This document shows positions 9,114 to 22,564 of a stretch of DNA of 40,609 nucleotides, piece by piece. The number at the start of each line of letters is the position of its first letter. Position 1 is the first letter of the stretch. The notes under the pieces are model-generated. The model made no database searches. It was not told where the DNA came from and saw nothing but the letters and a program-made list of their open reading frames with translations. Both the position numbers and the translations under genes were made by a program. Source of the DNA: Azoarcus sp. (GTDB lineage Bacteria > Pseudomonadota > Gammaproteobacteria > Burkholderiales > Rhodocyclaceae); contig JAISNX010000140.1 in NCBI GenBank assembly GCA_031276015.1, forward strand, positions 1 through 40,609. Direction: 5' to 3'.

Positions 9114-10214
9114 TCAGCCCTGTGGCGACTGGCGGGCACCAGCCAGCAATTCCGGACGTTCCTCCAGCCACAGACGCACCCTCTGAGCATCGACGACGCG
9201 CATGTTGCGGCCATCTGAATCCATCAGCACGATCGACAGGGGCTGTCCGCCCATCCACGCCTGCATTACCAGACAACGCCCGGCTTCGCGGATGTAACCC
9301 GTCTTGGAAACGCCGATGTTCCAGTCCGGACTCCTGACCAGGCCATTGGTATTGCGGAAAAGTTTCACCTGTCCATCAATATGGACATAACGCTCGACGG
9401 TGGTGGTGAACTCGCGGATCAGGGGATAACGGGCCGCCGCGGTCACCAGGCGGGAAAGATCGTGTGGCGTGGAGACGTTGCGGGGAGTCAATCCGGTGCT
9501 GTCGTAGAAGCGGGTCTCGCTCATGCCGAGCAGGCGGGCCTGGACGTTCATCGCTTCCACGAAAGCGGCACGCCCGCCCGGATAGTTGCGCGCCAGCGCG
9601 GAGGCGGCACGGTTTTCGGAGGACATCAGCGCCAGTTGCAGCATTTCCTCACGCGTCAGGCGGGTTCCCAGTCCAAGCCGGGAGGCAGTACCTTTCAGGT
9701 GGTCGATGTCGTCCTCGGTGATGGAAAGCACTTCATTCAGGCTGCTCCGCGATTCGAGCACCACGATCGCCGTCATGAGCTTGGTGATCGAAGCGACCGG
9801 CATCACCCGGTGCGCGCCCCTCTGGAGCAACACTTCGCCCGTGTTCTGGTTGACGACGTAGAACGCCGAGGAACCCAACAAGGGCTGGCCGAAACCGTCC
9901 AGCCTCAGCGTAAGGGGGTCTTCCGCGACACGGGTGCGGGCGGCCTGTCTCCTGGCAGCGGCGAGCCTTCCCGCGAGCACGCGCTTGCCGCGCGCCGTCA
10001 GCCTTGCGGCATTCCGCCCGGCACGCGCGACTTTGGCCGATTTTTTGCTGGAGGACGCCTTTTTCTTGGCCAGGGACGTCGGGGCGGGCTTGCAGGCTTT
10101 CGTCTTCGCCGCTCCGGCGCATTTGGCCTTGGCGGGGGCAGCCGCGGCAGGCCCGGCTCCCGTCAGGGAAAACGCCAGCGCCGCCACGGCGGCAAGCAGA
10201 ATGCGATGTTTCAT
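9114..10214 (-). CDS. pbpG: D-alanyl-D-alanine endopeptidase (PBP7/8-like, peptidase S11)
   Basis: Signal peptide, Ala/Lys-rich linker, then YVVNQNTGEVLLQRGAHRVMPVASITKLMTAIVVLESRSSLNE (SxxK), MSSENRAASALARNYPGG, VSKTGYIREAGRCLVMQA (KTG). Confidence 0.9.
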   Translation of the reverse strand: MKHRILLAAVAALAFSLTGAGPAAAAPAKAKCAGAAKTKACKPAPTSLAKKKASSSKKSAKVARAGRNAARLTARGKRVLAGRLAAARRQAARTRVAEDPLTLRLDGFGQPLLGSSAFYVVNQNTGEVLLQRGAHRVMPVASITKLMTAIVVLESRSSLNEVLSITEDDIDHLKGTASRLGLGTRLTREEMLQLALMSSENRAASALARNYPGGRAAFVEAMNVQARLLGMSETRFYDSTGLTPRNVSTPHDLSRLVTAAARYPLIREFTTTVERYVHIDGQVKLFRNTNGLVRSPDWNIGVSKTGYIREAGRCLVMQAWMGGQPLSIVLMDSDGRNMRVVDAQRVRLWLEERPELLAGARQSPQG

Positions 10215-10418
10215 GATCGCCTCTCAAGGTCGGGGGAGAGTTCCGAAGACAGCCTTTGGGAAAACAGCGGTGTATCGTGGCTCTCTAAAACATTTTCATA
10301 GAAAAATACGTTTTTATTCTAGCACCTTTCCACCCGTATTGCAGGGAAAGTCCATCAAAAATCACAGCGATCCCGATCTGTTGCGATCACGCAACCATGT
10401 CATGCGCCGACGGATCCC

Positions 10419-12695
10419 TCATCCGGCCCGGTTCCCCGCCTCGACCACGGTCAGCGCGGTCATGTTGATGATTCTGCGCACTGTCGCCGAAGGCGAGAGC
10501 ACATGCACGGGCCTGGCCGCGCCAAGCAGGATCGGGCCCACCGTCACCCCCCCGCCCGCCGCGGTTTTCAGCAGATTGAAGGCGATGTTGGCCGCGTCCA
10601 GCGTCGGGAAGATCAGCAGGTTGGTTTCTTCGAGCAAGTTGGCGTTCGGGAACAGGTGCAGCCGCAGACGAACATCGAGCGCCGCGTCGCCCTGCATCTC
10701 GCCTTCGACCTGCAAGTCGGGGTGACGCTCCCGGATCAGCCGCAAGGCGGCCCTCATTTTCAGCGCGGATGGTGTGTCCGCCGATCCGAAAGAGGAATGC
10801 GACAACAGGGCGACCCTCGGCTCGAGTCCGAAACGGCGCACTTCTTCGGCGGCCAGCGCGGTCATTTCGGCGATCTGTTCGGGTGTCGGGTCGTAGTTGA
10901 CGCTGGTGTCCGCGAGAAACAGCGTCCGCCCGGGCACGTTCAGTACGTTGACCGTGTAGTAGTGGTCGACGCCGGGACGTCGCCCCACCGTGGCTTCGAT
11001 ATTGGAAAGGTGTTTGCGGTGCACGCCGTCGGTACCGCAGATCAGGCCGTCGGTGTAACCGAGCACGAGCGACAGCGCACCGATCAGGGTGGGATTGCGG
11101 CGCAGCCGCTTTTGCGCTTCGTCCGCCGTGACGCCGCGACGTTCCATGAGACTGTGATAGCGCGCCCACATCTCGTCGAAATACGGGTTGTGCGCCGGGT
11201 CGATGATTTCGTACTGCAAGCCGGAGTTCATGCGCAGGCCGAGGCGGTCTATCGTGCCGATGATCGCTTCCGTGCGCCCGACCAGGATCGGCCAGGCCAT
11301 GCCCTCGTCGATCACGGTGCGTACCGCCCGCAACACTCTTTCGGATTCGCCTTCGGCAAAGACGATACGCTGCGGCATGTTGCGGGCGGCGGCGAACACC
11401 GGCTTCATCAACATGCCGGAATGCCAGACGAAATTGTTGAGCTGCGCGCGATAGGTATCCCAATCGGCGATGGGCCGCGTCGCCACGCCTGAGGTAATGG
11501 CCGCCTCGGCCACCGCTGGCGCGATCTTGACGATGAGCCGGGGGTCGAACGGGCGCGGAATGATGTAATCGGCCCCGAATCCGCTCACTTTTTCGCCATA
11601 AGCGGAGGCAACGATGTCGCTTTGCTCGGCGCGCGCCAGTTCGGCGATGGCCCGCACCGCCGCGAGTTTCATCTCGTCGGTAATGGTGGTCGCGCCCACG
11701 TCCAGGGCACCCCTGAAGATGAAGGGGAAGCACAGTACGTTATTGACTTGGTTCGGATAATCCGAACGGCCCGTGGCGATGATGGCGTCCTCGCGCACCT
11801 GGCGCACCTCGCCGGGCATGATTTCCGGCACAGGGTTGGCGAGAGCCAATACCAGCGGCCTGTCCGCCATTTTCGCCACCATCTCGGCCTTGAGCACGCC
11901 GCCCGCCGACAACCCCAGAAAAATATCGGCTCCCCCGATGACTTCATCGAGGCGGCGTGCATCGGTTTTCTTGGCGTAACGCGCCTTGACCGGGTCCATC
12001 AGCACCGTGCGGCTTTCATAGACCACGCCTTCGATGTCCGTCACCCAGATGTTCTCCACCGGGATACCGAGCATCACCAGCAGATCGAGACAGGCCAGCG
12101 CCGCCGCGCCCGCACCCGACGTGACGAGCTTGACCTTCTTCAGATCCTTTCCCTGCATTTGCAGGCCGTTGAGGACGGCTGCGCCGACCACGATGGCAGT
12201 GCCATGCTGGTCGTCGTGGAAAACGGGTATTTTCATGCGCTCGCGCAGCTTCTTCTCGATGTAGAAGCATTCGGGAGCCTTGATGTCCTCAAGGTTGATG
12301 CCGCCGAAAGTCGGCTCCAGCGCGGCGATCATGTCGACCAGGCGGTCGGGGTCGGACTCGTTGATTTCGAGATCGAACACGTCGATACCGGCGAACTTCT
12401 TGAACAGTACGCCCTTGCCTTCCATGACCGGCTTGGCGGCGAGCGCGCCGATGTTGCCCAGGCCAAGCACGGCGCTGCCGTTGGTGATGACGCCGATCAG
12501 ATTGCCGCGCGAAGTAAGGCTGGCCGCCTCGCCCGGATCGGCCACGATCGCGTCGCAGGCGGCCCCCACGCCGGGCGAATAGGCCAGCGACAGATCGCGC
12601 TGGTTGGTCAGCGCCTTGGTCGGTGTTATCGCGATCTTGCCGGGCCTTGGGTTGCGGTGATAATCGAGCGCCGCGGCGCGTATCAGTTCGTCCAT
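10419..12695 (-). CDS. maeB: NADP-dependent malic enzyme with C-terminal phosphate acetyltransferase-like domain
   Basis: [50 protein letters not shown]..., [20 protein letters not shown]-terminal [16 protein letters not shown]... PTA-type domain. Confidence 0.95.
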   Translation of the reverse strand: MDELIRAAALDYHRNPRPGKIAITPTKALTNQRDLSLAYSPGVGAACDAIVADPGEAASLTSRGNLIGVITNGSAVLGLGNIGALAAKPVMEGKGVLFKKFAGIDVFDLEINESDPDRLVDMIAALEPTFGGINLEDIKAPECFYIEKKLRERMKIPVFHDDQHGTAIVVGAAVLNGLQMQGKDLKKVKLVTSGAGAAALACLDLLVMLGIPVENIWVTDIEGVVYESRTVLMDPVKARYAKKTDARRLDEVIGGADIFLGLSAGGVLKAEMVAKMADRPLVLALANPVPEIMPGEVRQVREDAIIATGRSDYPNQVNNVLCFPFIFRGALDVGATTITDEMKLAAVRAIAELARAEQSDIVASAYGEKVSGFGADYIIPRPFDPRLIVKIAPAVAEAAITSGVATRPIADWDTYRAQLNNFVWHSGMLMKPVFAAARNMPQRIVFAEGESERVLRAVRTVIDEGMAWPILVGRTEAIIGTIDRLGLRMNSGLQYEIIDPAHNPYFDEMWARYHSLMERRGVTADEAQKRLRRNPTLIGALSLVLGYTDGLICGTDGVHRKHLSNIEATVGRRPGVDHYYTVNVLNVPGRTLFLADTSVNYDPTPEQIAEMTALAAEEVRRFGLEPRVALLSHSSFGSADTPSALKMRAALRLIRERHPDLQVEGEMQGDAALDVRLRLHLFPNANLLEETNLLIFPTLDAANIAFNLLKTAAGGGVTVGPILLGAARPVHVLSPSATVRRIINMTALTVVEAGNRAG

Positions 12696-13099
12696 GAATG
12701 TTGCGTTCCTCGTGCGTGACGGGCGGCGAAAGATTTCGACCGCCAAGCCAAACCCGTATTGTACGGGAGAGTGAAAACCGCCCGCCAATCACTCCGACTC
12801 CGGGGCCAAGGCATTATGTGTGCCCGGTGCAGTACTGCACTTTTGTGGATGTCCCCTGCCGACACCCTTCCTTCTGCCGGATGGTGCCGCGCGTGGCTTA
12901 TGGAAACTAATCAGGCGTCTGCCCGTCAAGGACGATTCCGGGACAATAGGCTTCAGCGGCACGCGACACGCCGGTAGCCGCTCGATCAAGGGCTTTCAGC
13001 GTGGCGCACGAAGGCACGACTGTATTTTTGCCCGCGCGGTAGCGCCGGATCCCTGTCAGACGATCATTGCCCGCGATTTCTGCGATCTTTGTAAGTTAT

Positions 13100-13172
13100 C
13101 GTCATTGCGAGCGAAGCGTGGCAATCCATGAGCCGCATGGATTGCCACGGCGCTGCGCGCCTCGCAATGACG
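13100..13172. repeat. core palindromic repeat (copy E)
   Basis: CGTCATTGCGAGCGAAGCGTGGCAATCCATGAGCCGCATGGATTGCCACGGCGCTGCGCGCCTCGCAATGACG. Confidence 0.8.
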
Positions 13173-13184
13173 AATCTCCCGCCC

Positions 13185-13307
13185 CGTCATTGCGAGGGCC
13201 GAAGGCCCGCGGCAATCCAGACGGCGGCGACTACCCGCACTGACGGGCGGTGTTGCGGGAATCACGGGCATATGGATTGCCTCGGCGCTTCGTGCTTCGC
13301 AATGATG
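13185..13307. repeat. core palindromic repeat (copy F) with about 50 nt of extra central sequence
   Basis: CGTCATTGCGAGGGCCGAAGGCCCGCGGCAATCCA ... TATGGATTGCCTCGGCGCTTCGTGCTTCGCAATGATG; arms match the core, centre is expanded. Confidence 0.65.
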
Positions 13308-13324
13308 CTTGTTCGGTGTTTCCC

Positions 13325-14602
13325 TCAAAGCAGGCGGAAAGCGAGTATCGCCACCAATGTCGGCAGCGTGGCGGCGGCGAGCAGTCCGAGGGGATTTACC
13401 GCGCCGCCCTTGAAATGGCCTTGCAGGATGGCCAGGCCCGCCGGGTTGGGCGCGTTGGCGATGACGGTCAGGCCGCCGCCCGTGACCGCGCCAGTCACCA
13501 GCGCGTATTTGAATTCGTCCGATAGCCCCGCTACCAACGAACCCAGGTAGGTGAGGGCGGCGTTGTCCGTGACCGCCGTCAATGCCGTGGCACCGTAATA
13601 CACGGTGGTGGCGTCCATGTGCGACAGCAGCGGTTGCAGCCACCACGATTGCTGGCCGCCAAGCGTCACCAGCCCGGCGAGGAAGCAACTGACCATCAGC
13701 CCTTCGCGCAGGATCAGCCGTTCCTGGAAGCGTGGATAGGCGTGGGCGAAGGCCAAAAATACCAACAGGATGCCGAGGAAAACGTGGGGGTGGTGGGCAA
13801 AGAGCACGATCAGGAACAGAAGCAGCAGATGCAGGCCGACAACCGGCCAAGGTACGCCGTCGCCGTCTTCGCGGGGGACGGAAATATCGAAATGGCCCAG
13901 TTCCTTGCGGAAAACCAGGCTGGCGAGCGTTGCGTTCACAAGGACGGCCACGGCGCTGCGCCAACCGATGTGGGTGAGCATGAAAAGGCTGTCCCATTTC
14001 CAGACGCTCGCCACCATCAGTACCGGCGGGGCCGCGAAATTGGTGAGCGTGCCGCCGATGGAGACGTTGACGAACAGCACGCCGAGGGTGCCGTACATCA
14101 GGCGCGGGGACATGTCCTTGCGGTAGTAGGCGTCTTTCAGGATCAGCGCGGCCAGCGCCATGGCGGCCGGTTCGGTGATGAAGGAGGAGAGCAGCGGCAC
14201 CACGGCCAGGATGGTGAAGTAAAAGGCAACTGGCCGCGCAACCGGTAACAGGCGCGAGGCCAGCCGCACGATGGCGGAGGCGAAAAGGAGCACCGGCTTG
14301 CTTGCCGCCACGATCATGATCGCCAGCACGAACAGCGGCTCGGTGTAGTTGCGGCCTTCCAGATATTCCGCGACGGCCAGGGAAGCACCGCTTTCCGTCC
14401 CGATGGCGGCAAGGGCGATGGCAAGGAGCAGGATGCCCGCCCAGAAGCCGAAAACGAATTCCACTTCGGCGAACAAGCAGAGCAATCCCGCGTGCGCAGG
14501 GTGTTTTTTTGCCAGGCGCGCGAAAAAGCCGACGGAGAAGGTATGCAGGATGGCAAGCGCGAACAGGAGGGCACCAGTTGCCTGGAGGATGGTTGGGGTC
14601 AT
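13325..14602 (-). CDS. putative Na+/H+ antiporter (polytopic membrane transporter)
   Basis: 425 aa, many TM segments, e.g. GVLFVNVSIGGTLTNFAAPPVLMVASVWKWDSLFML and NAALTYLGSLVAGLSDEFKYALVTGAVTGGGLTVIANAPNPAGLAIL. Confidence 0.8.
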   Translation of the reverse strand: MTPTILQATGALLFALAILHTFSVGFFARLAKKHPAHAGLLCLFAEVEFVFGFWAGILLLAIALAAIGTESGASLAVAEYLEGRNYTEPLFVLAIMIVAASKPVLLFASAIVRLASRLLPVARPVAFYFTILAVVPLLSSFITEPAAMALAALILKDAYYRKDMSPRLMYGTLGVLFVNVSIGGTLTNFAAPPVLMVASVWKWDSLFMLTHIGWRSAVAVLVNATLASLVFRKELGHFDISVPREDGDGVPWPVVGLHLLLLFLIVLFAHHPHVFLGILLVFLAFAHAYPRFQERLILREGLMVSCFLAGLVTLGGQQSWWLQPLLSHMDATTVYYGATALTAVTDNAALTYLGSLVAGLSDEFKYALVTGAVTGGGLTVIANAPNPAGLAILQGHFKGGAVNPLGLLAAATLPTLVAILAFRLL

Positions 14603-14764
14603 GGCCGGGGTGGTTTGTCGTGGATAGGGCGAATCCGGGAACCGGCGGCCAGCACCCTGCCGACGCAGTTTCGTCCGAGCGGAAAAGCGTGATTATACGG
14701 TTGGGCCGCCATGGCGGGAACCTGTTAAAATGCCAGACTTTTCGCAACATGCAGGAGTAATTCC

Positions 14765-15190
14765 ATGGCCGTCGAACGTACCCTTTCCATCATCAAGCCC
14801 GATGCCGTCGCCAAGAACGTGATCGGTAAAATCTATCAGCGTTTCGAGGATGCCGGACTCAAGATCGTCGCCGCCCGCATGGCGCATCTGTCCGCGCGGG
14901 AAGCGGGCGAGTTTTACGCCGTGCACCGCGAGCGCCCGTTTTTCAAGGATCTGGTGGCGTTCATGACTTCCGGCCCGGTTATGGTGCAAGTGCTCGAAGG
15001 CGAAAACGCCATCGCCAGGAACCGCGAATTGATGGGGGCCACCGATCCGAAGAAGGCCGCGCCCGGCACCCTGCGCGCCGATTTCGCAGAGTCGATAGAT
15101 GCCAACGCGGTGCATGGTTCTGATGCGCCCGAAACGGCAGCGGTGGAAATCGCCTTCTTCTTCCCCGGCATCAATATCCATCGTCGTTGA
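14765..15190 (+). CDS. ndk: nucleoside diphosphate kinase
   Basis: [39 protein letters not shown]... [20 protein letters not shown]. Confidence 0.97.
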   Translation: MAVERTLSIIKPDAVAKNVIGKIYQRFEDAGLKIVAARMAHLSAREAGEFYAVHRERPFFKDLVAFMTSGPVMVQVLEGENAIARNRELMGATDPKKAAPGTLRADFAESIDANAVHGSDAPETAAVEIAFFFPGINIHRR

Positions 15191-15224
15191 TCCCGCGCGG
15201 CCCGCGCGCGCGGCTGTTTTTGTC

Positions 15225-16343
15225 ATGCCCAATCTGCTCGACTACGACCTTGCCGGACTCGTCGCCTGGTTCGGGGAACTGGGCGAAAAGCCTTTTCGTG
15301 CGCGCCAGGTGATGCGCTGGATACACCGCGAGGGCTGCGACGATTTCGGGGCGATGACCGATGTCGCCAAGTCCTTGCGGGCGAAGCTCGGCACGCTGGC
15401 GGAGATTCGCCCGCCCGCGCCCTTGCGGGATACCGTCTCCGGCGACGGCACGCGCAAATGGCTGCTCGACCTCGGGGGCGGCAATGCGGTGGAGGCGGTT
15501 TTTATCCCGGAGGCCGGGCGCGGCACACTATGCGTGTCGTCGCAGGCCGGATGCGCGCTCGACTGTGTTTTTTGCGCGACAGGCAAGCAGGGCTTCAATC
15601 GCAACCTCGAAGCGGGCGAGATCGTCGGGCAGTTGTGGCTGGCCAATAAGCTGCTCGGCGCGGCCAGTGCCGCCGTGTGCGGGGAGGAAAACGACAACGG
15701 GCGCGTCATCAGCAATGTCGTGCTGATGGGCATGGGAGAGCCGCTGGCCAATTTCGACAATGTCGCCACCGCCTTGCGGGTCATGCTCGATGACCACGCC
15801 TATGGGCTTTCGCGGCGGCGGGTGACGGTGTCGACCGCGGGCCTGGTGCCCGCCATGGATCGCCTGCGCGAAGAATGCCCGGTGGCGCTGGCGGTGTCGC
15901 TGCATGCGCCCGACGATGCCTTGCGGGATCGCCTGATGCCGATCAACCGCAAATATCCCCTGCGCGATCTGATGGCGGCCTGCCGCCGTTATCTCGAACG
16001 CGCCCCGCGCGATTTCGTGACTTTTGAGTACGCAATGATTGATGGCATCAACGATAGTGATGCCCACGCCCGCGCCCTGGTCGCGCTCACGCGCGACGTG
16101 CCGTGCAAGTTCAACCTGATTCCGTTCAACCCCTTTCCGCATTCCGGGTTTGCACGCTCGCCGGTCGATCGTATCCGCCGCTTCGCGGCGATATTGCTCG
16201 ATTCCGGTATCATTGCGACGACACGCAGGACGCGCGGCGATGACGTTGCCGCTGCCTGCGGTCAGCTTGCCGGGCAGGTGCGGGATAAAACCCGGCGTGC
16301 CCGGACGTATCCATTACAGACGATGGAGGAGGTTTGTTCATGA
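15225..16343 (+). CDS. rlmN: dual-specificity 23S rRNA/tRNA (adenine-C2)-methyltransferase RlmN
   Basis: [37 protein letters not shown]..., [27 protein letters not shown] radical SAM motif, [13 protein letters not shown]. Start chosen inside the longer ORF 15099..16343. Confidence 0.95.
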   Translation: MPNLLDYDLAGLVAWFGELGEKPFRARQVMRWIHREGCDDFGAMTDVAKSLRAKLGTLAEIRPPAPLRDTVSGDGTRKWLLDLGGGNAVEAVFIPEAGRGTLCVSSQAGCALDCVFCATGKQGFNRNLEAGEIVGQLWLANKLLGAASAAVCGEENDNGRVISNVVLMGMGEPLANFDNVATALRVMLDDHAYGLSRRRVTVSTAGLVPAMDRLREECPVALAVSLHAPDDALRDRLMPINRKYPLRDLMAACRRYLERAPRDFVTFEYAMIDGINDSDAHARALVALTRDVPCKFNLIPFNPFPHSGFARSPVDRIRRFAAILLDSGIIATTRRTRGDDVAAACGQLAGQVRDKTRRARTYPLQTMEEVCS

Positions 16344-17176
16344 TTCGCATGATGACATCCCTGTGCTGGATCGTTTCTGCTTTCATCCTCGCCGGATGCG
16401 CGGCTCCCGCGGCGACGCCGCAGGCATCCGCGCGCGATGTCGCACCCGCGCCCAGTTATCGCGGCCCGTATTCCCGCCCCTTGTCCGATGTGCCGCCAGC
16501 GAACGAAGCGGCCTCGAAGGCGCGTGTCCATACCGAGCTTGGGATGGAGTATCTCGGCATCGGGCGCACCAAGGTCGCGCTCGACGAGGCCAGGATCGCC
16601 CTGGAGGCCAGTTCCGCTTATGCCCCGGCGCATCATCTGCTCGGCTTGATCTACATGGAACTCGAACAGCACGGGCAGGCCGACGAGGCGTTTCGCCGGG
16701 CGATCGCCGCCGCGCCGGGCGACCCGGATTTCAACAACAGCTATGGCTGGTTTCTGTGCGGGCGGGGGCGTTTTGCCGAGGCGATGTCCCATTTCGCCAC
16801 GGCACAAGCCAACCCCTACTATTGTTGCAAGGCGCGTCCGCGCATCAATGCCGGTCTGTGCCTGCTGAAAAACAACGATCCCGCCGGGGCCGAGACGCAG
16901 TTCGCCAAGGCGCTGGAGGCCGACCCCGCCAGCGGCGAGGCCCTGTATCAATTGGCGCAGGCCGTTTATCGCCGTGGAAATTACCGCCGCGCGCACGATC
17001 TGCTCGTCCAGTATCACCAGCGTTTCGATCCCGCCGCCCGTTCGGTGTGGCTGGGCTTGCGCGCGGCACGGCGTTTGGGCGAACATCATGCGGAAACAAG
17101 TTATACCGAGCAATTGCGTGGGCGCTTCGCCGGTTCTCCCGAAAGCGCATTGTTGATGCAAGGAAAATACGAGTGA
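16334..17176 (+). CDS. pilF: type IV pilus biogenesis/stability lipoprotein PilF/PilW (TPR)
   Basis: Lipobox [13 protein letters not shown] repeats; [20 protein letters not shown]; position between rlmN and rodZ. Confidence 0.92.
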   Translation: MFMIRMMTSLCWIVSAFILAGCAAPAATPQASARDVAPAPSYRGPYSRPLSDVPPANEAASKARVHTELGMEYLGIGRTKVALDEARIALEASSAYAPAHHLLGLIYMELEQHGQADEAFRRAIAAAPGDPDFNNSYGWFLCGRGRFAEAMSHFATAQANPYYCCKARPRINAGLCLLKNNDPAGAETQFAKALEADPASGEALYQLAQAVYRRGNYRRAHDLLVQYHQRFDPAARSVWLGLRAARRLGEHHAETSYTEQLRGRFAGSPESALLMQGKYE

Positions 17177-17181
17177 ATACC

Positions 17182-18149
17182 ATGGAAAACGATTCCCCCG
17201 CCGTGGCGGACGAAAAGCCCGAAACCGGGGAGGGCACGCCCGAAGCCGCCGTGTCGGAACCCGTGTCCGCGCCCGGCGAAATCCTCAGAAAAGCGCGCGA
17301 AGCGCGCGGAGAGTCCCTGGTCGACGTCGTGCAGGCGCTCAAGCTGTCGTATCAGCAGCTCGAAGCCATCGAGAGCGGGCAGTTCGCTGCCTTGCCGGGG
17401 CCGACTTTCGTGCGGGGCTTCGTGCGCAATTACGCGCGCCATCTGGGGCTGGATCCCGAACCCTTGCTTGTCGGGCTTGAGGGGCAGGTTCCCAAACCCG
17501 TCAATCCGCCCCGGGTTTCCAACGGAAGGGCCAATATTCCCGCCCCGATGGTGGTGAGCAGCAAGATTTCCAGTGCGCCGACCGACCGCAGCGCGTTTCC
17601 GGTGTTGTTGGCCCTGCTGGCGTTGGTGGTGGCGGTCGGTGCCGGTTTTTTCCTGGGCTGGATCGAGATGCCGCAAAAACTGATGGGCAACTCCTCGTCG
17701 GCGGCAGCGGCAACAGAGGGCGAGGGATCGGAATCGGGCGAGGTATTCCAGCAAGTCCAGCAAGAACTGGTGCTGCCGCCCATCGCCGTGGCAGCCCCAC
17801 CGGTGGAGTCCATTCAGGGCGTTACCGCGGAGGCGCTTCCGGGCGCGGGGAACGCTTCGCCCGCCGCCAGCGCGGTCGCGCCGCCTGCCGTGGTCGAGCC
17901 GGAAATATCGACCTTGCGTTTCACCTTTTCGGCCAATGCCTGGGTTCAGGTGCGCGAAGGCTCCGAGGGCAACGGCAAGCTTCTTTTCGTGGGTACCGGC
18001 AATGCGGGCAGTACCCGCAATATCCGGGGAACGCCGCCCTTCTCGTTGGTGGTGGCCAAGGCGAACAGGGTGGTGCTGGAGTACAACGGCAAGCCGGTCG
18101 ATCTGAAGCCGCATATCGCCAACGACGGGATCGCACGCCTGATCTTGCA

Positions 18150-18153
<4 letters not shown>
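17182..18153 (+). CDS. rodZ: RodZ-like HTH/DUF4115 protein
   Basis: [14 protein letters not shown]..., [64 protein letters not shown] helix, C-terminal [16 protein letters not shown].... Start chosen within ORF 16150..18153. Confidence 0.9.
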
Positions 18154-19400
<1,247 letters not shown>

Positions 19401-19421
19401 CGCAAACCGGGAAAGCAGACC

Positions 19422-20789
19422 ATGACCAAAACCTTGCATGCCGTTCGCGGGATGAACGACATCCTGCCCGACGAGGCCGAAGTCTGGGAGAACTTCGAGG
19501 ACATCGTCCGCGACTGGCTGAAGGGCTATGGCTACCGCCCCGTCCGCCTGCCGATCGTGGAGCCGACGCCGCTTTTCCACCGTGCCATCGGCGAAGTCAC
19601 CGACATCGTCGAAAAGGAAATGTATTCGTTCGAGGATGCCCTGAACGGCGAGAAGCTGACCCTGCGCCCGGAAGGTACGGCGGGTTGCGTGCGCGCGGCG
19701 ATCCAGCACGGGCTGACGGGCGGGGGAGGGCGGCGGCTTTGGTACCAGGGGCCGATGTTTCGCCACGAGCGCCCGCAAAAGGGGCGCTATCGCCAGTTCC
19801 ACCAGGTCGGCGTCGAGGCACTGGGCTTTGCCGGGCCGGACATCGACGCGGAACTCATCGTCATGGGTGCGCGCCTGTGGGGGCAGTTGGGGCTTGCCGA
19901 TGTGCGGCTCGAACTCAATTCGCTCGGTTCGGTGGAGGAACGCGCCAGCCACCGCGCGGCCCTCGTCGACTATCTCGAAGAACACGAAGACGCGCTTGAC
20001 GAGGATGGTCGGCGGCGCATGTATTCCAACCCGCTGCGTATTCTCGACACCAAGAATCCGGCCTTGCAGGAGATCGCCGAGGGTGCCCCGAAACTGCTCG
20101 ACCACCTCGGCGATGCGTCGTGTGCGCATTTCGAGGCGGTTCGGGCGATGTTGGACGATGCCGGGATTACTTATCGTGTCAATCATCGCCTCGTGCGCGG
20201 TCTTGACTATTACAATCGCACCGTTTTCGAGTGGGTTACGGATCGCCTCGGCGCGCAAGGCACGGTCTGTGCGGGGGGGCGTTACGACACACTGGTGGAG
20301 CAGCTTGGCGGCAAGCCCTTGCCCGCGGCGGGTTTCGCCATGGGGGTGGAGCGGCTGATCGCGTTGTGGCTGGAAGGCGGCGAGGCAGAATATGCCATTG
20401 CGCGGCCCGCGCCCGATGTTTATGTGGTGCACCAAGGCGAGCGCGCGCAACGCTTGGCCTTTCGCGCCGCCGAAACCTTGCGCGATGTGGGGCTGAATAT
20501 TTTGTTGCATTGCGGGGAAGAGGGCAGTTTCAAGTCGCAGATGAGAAAGGCCGATGCCAGCGGTGCCCAGCTTGCGCTGGTGCTCGGCGACGACGAGGCC
20601 GCCGCCATGGAAGTCGGCATCAAACCCTTGCGTGGCGGCGGCGGCGCACAGCGGCGCGTGCCGTTCGCCGTGCTGGCGGAGGCGGTATTGGATAGCTTGC
20701 ATGGCAGCAGCGACGATCACGATGGCCACGAAATGACCGAACCGGAAAACGCCGGACAGGATGCGGGAGCGAAAGATGGCAGTGTATGA
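19422..20789 (+). CDS. hisS: histidine--tRNA ligase
   Basis: [22 protein letters not shown]..., [46 protein letters not shown], class II aaRS motifs. Confidence 0.97.
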   Translation: MTKTLHAVRGMNDILPDEAEVWENFEDIVRDWLKGYGYRPVRLPIVEPTPLFHRAIGEVTDIVEKEMYSFEDALNGEKLTLRPEGTAGCVRAAIQHGLTGGGGRRLWYQGPMFRHERPQKGRYRQFHQVGVEALGFAGPDIDAELIVMGARLWGQLGLADVRLELNSLGSVEERASHRAALVDYLEEHEDALDEDGRRRMYSNPLRILDTKNPALQEIAEGAPKLLDHLGDASCAHFEAVRAMLDDAGITYRVNHRLVRGLDYYNRTVFEWVTDRLGAQGTVCAGGRYDTLVEQLGGKPLPAAGFAMGVERLIALWLEGGEAEYAIARPAPDVYVVHQGERAQRLAFRAAETLRDVGLNILLHCGEEGSFKSQMRKADASGAQLALVLGDDEAAAMEVGIKPLRGGGGAQRRVPFAVLAEAVLDSLHGSSDDHDGHEMTEPENAGQDAGAKDGSV

Positions 20790-21408
20790 CCTTGAGGAAC
20801 AGGAGCAGATCGCCCAGATCAAGGCTTGGTGGGAGCAGTACGGCAATCGGACGATTGTCGTATTGCTGGCGGTGGCGATCGGTTTCGCCGCCTGGACGGG
20901 ACTGCGCCGGTATCAGGAAGGCAGTGCCGTCGAAGCCGGAGCCTTGTACGTCGAATTGCAGCAAGTGGCGACGACCGGCGATGCGCAACGGACGCGCGAA
21001 CTTGCGGGCAGGCTGATCGACAAGTACGGCGGCACGCTCCAGGCGCAGTTGGGAGCCTTGTTGTCGGCTGAAGTGCAGTTCCGGAAAAACGAACTCGACT
21101 ATGCGCATTCGCAGCTCGAATGGGCGGCGGACAAGGGAACGGAACCTGCCTTGCGCGAATTGGCCCGCCTGAGACTGGCGACCGTGCTGTTGCAGAAAAA
21201 GGACTTCGACGGGGCGCTCGCCCGGCTGCAACCGGCCCCGGAGGGTGCCTGGCTTGCCCGTTTTGAAGATTTGCGCGGCGACGTGCTCGCCGCCCAAGGC
21301 AAGATCGACGAGGCACGCGCCGCCTGGCGGGCCGCGCTCGATGCGTTCGTCGATGCCGCGCCCTTGCGCGAAGCGATCCGCGCCAAACTCGAATCGTCGG
21401 AGGGGTAA
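20776..21408 (+). CDS. YfgM family ancillary periplasmic/TPR-like protein
   Basis: [47 protein letters not shown]...; located between hisS and bamB. Confidence 0.88.
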   Translation: MAVYDLEEQEQIAQIKAWWEQYGNRTIVVLLAVAIGFAAWTGLRRYQEGSAVEAGALYVELQQVATTGDAQRTRELAGRLIDKYGGTLQAQLGALLSAEVQFRKNELDYAHSQLEWAADKGTEPALRELARLRLATVLLQKKDFDGALARLQPAPEGAWLARFEDLRGDVLAAQGKIDEARAAWRAALDAFVDAAPLREAIRAKLESSEG

Positions 21409-21412
21409 AACG

Positions 21413-22537
21413 ATGAACCGTTCTTTATTGCGTCTGCTGTGCCCGGCTGCGATGCTGGCCCTGTTCGCCGGATGCTCTTCCACGCCAGGCCCGGCCGATC
21501 TGGTCGATTTCAAGCCGAGCGTCGAACTGCGCAAGCTCTGGAAAGTGTCGGTCGGCGACGCGGATGCCTATGTGTTCCAGCCCGCCGTGGTCGATGACAG
21601 CGTCTATGTCGCGGAAGCCGATGGCGAAGTCTTCCGCATCGAGGACGGCAAGAAAAAATGGAAAACCGACACGCGCGGCAAGCTCTCTGCCGGGGTGGGC
21701 GCGGATGGCGATCTGGTCATCGTGGTGAGCGAGGCGGGGCAGGCGATCGCCCTCGATGCCGAAACCGGCACCGAACGCTGGCGGGCGAACATCGGTGCCG
21801 AGGTGCTGGCCCCTCCCGCCATCGGCGGCGGCGTCGTGGTGCTGCGGGCTTCCGACCACCGCCTGATCGGGCTGGACAGCCAGAAAGGGCAGCAGCGTTG
21901 GCTTTACCAGCGCAACATGCCGCCGCTGGCCTTGCGCAGCCACGCCGGTGTGCTCATCGTGGACAACGTCGCGCTCGTCGGTTTCCCCGGCGGCAAAGTG
22001 GTCGCGGTGAGCCTGGAAAACGGCGGCGATCTGTGGGAACTCAACATCGCCAGGCCGCGCGGCGCGACCGAACTCGAACGGGTGGCCGACGTGGCCGGTA
22101 CGCCCGTGGTCAGCCGCAGCGAAGTCTGCGCGGTGACGTACCAGGGGCGGGCGGCCTGCTTCGACGTCACGAACGGCAATACCATCTGGGCGCGCGATTT
22201 TTCCTCGCACGTCGGCATGGATCGGGACGCCCGTTTCGCCGTGCTCGTCGACGAGCGCGATTCCGTCCAGGCGCTCGATGTCTATAGCGGCGTCACGGTG
22301 TGGCGGCAGGACGCGATGCCGCGTCGGCAACTGACCCGGCCCGTGATCTTCGACGATTACGTGCTGGTCGGCGACGGCGAAGGTTACGTGCACATGCTCG
22401 CGCGCGAGGATGGCGGCTTCGTTGCGCGCGCGCGCGCCGACAGCAGCGCCATTGCCGCCGAACCGCGCCTGTTCGGGAACGGCTTCGTCGTGCAGACGCT
22501 CGATGGCGATGTCGTGGCCTATGAAGTGCGGCGCTGA
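21413..22537 (+). CDS. bamB: outer membrane protein assembly factor BamB
   Basis: Lipoprotein signal MLALFAGCSSTPGPADL, PQQ-like beta-propeller repeats (KLWKVSVGDADAYVFQPAVVDDSVYVAEADGEVFRI...). Confidence 0.95.
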   Translation: MNRSLLRLLCPAAMLALFAGCSSTPGPADLVDFKPSVELRKLWKVSVGDADAYVFQPAVVDDSVYVAEADGEVFRIEDGKKKWKTDTRGKLSAGVGADGDLVIVVSEAGQAIALDAETGTERWRANIGAEVLAPPAIGGGVVVLRASDHRLIGLDSQKGQQRWLYQRNMPPLALRSHAGVLIVDNVALVGFPGGKVVAVSLENGGDLWELNIARPRGATELERVADVAGTPVVSRSEVCAVTYQGRAACFDVTNGNTIWARDFSSHVGMDRDARFAVLVDERDSVQALDVYSGVTVWRQDAMPRRQLTRPVIFDDYVLVGDGEGYVHMLAREDGGFVARARADSSAIAAEPRLFGNGFVVQTLDGDVVAYEVRR

Positions 22538-22564
22538 TCCCGGTCGCCGCGCCGGAATCCGGCC

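Noticed and set aside
10380-10395. Small GTTGCG-ATCA-CGCAAC hairpin downstream of maeB as terminator
   Set aside because: Stem of only 6 bp and no U-tract; too weak to call.
13100-13307. Tandem palindromes E and F considered as a CRISPR array
   Set aside because: Units are long, diverged and internally palindromic with no uniform spacer; they match the dispersed core repeat family.
16150-17181. Upstream part of the 667-aa ORF 16150..18153
   Set aside because: Only the part from 17182 is RodZ; the upstream extension overlaps rlmN/pilF in another frame.
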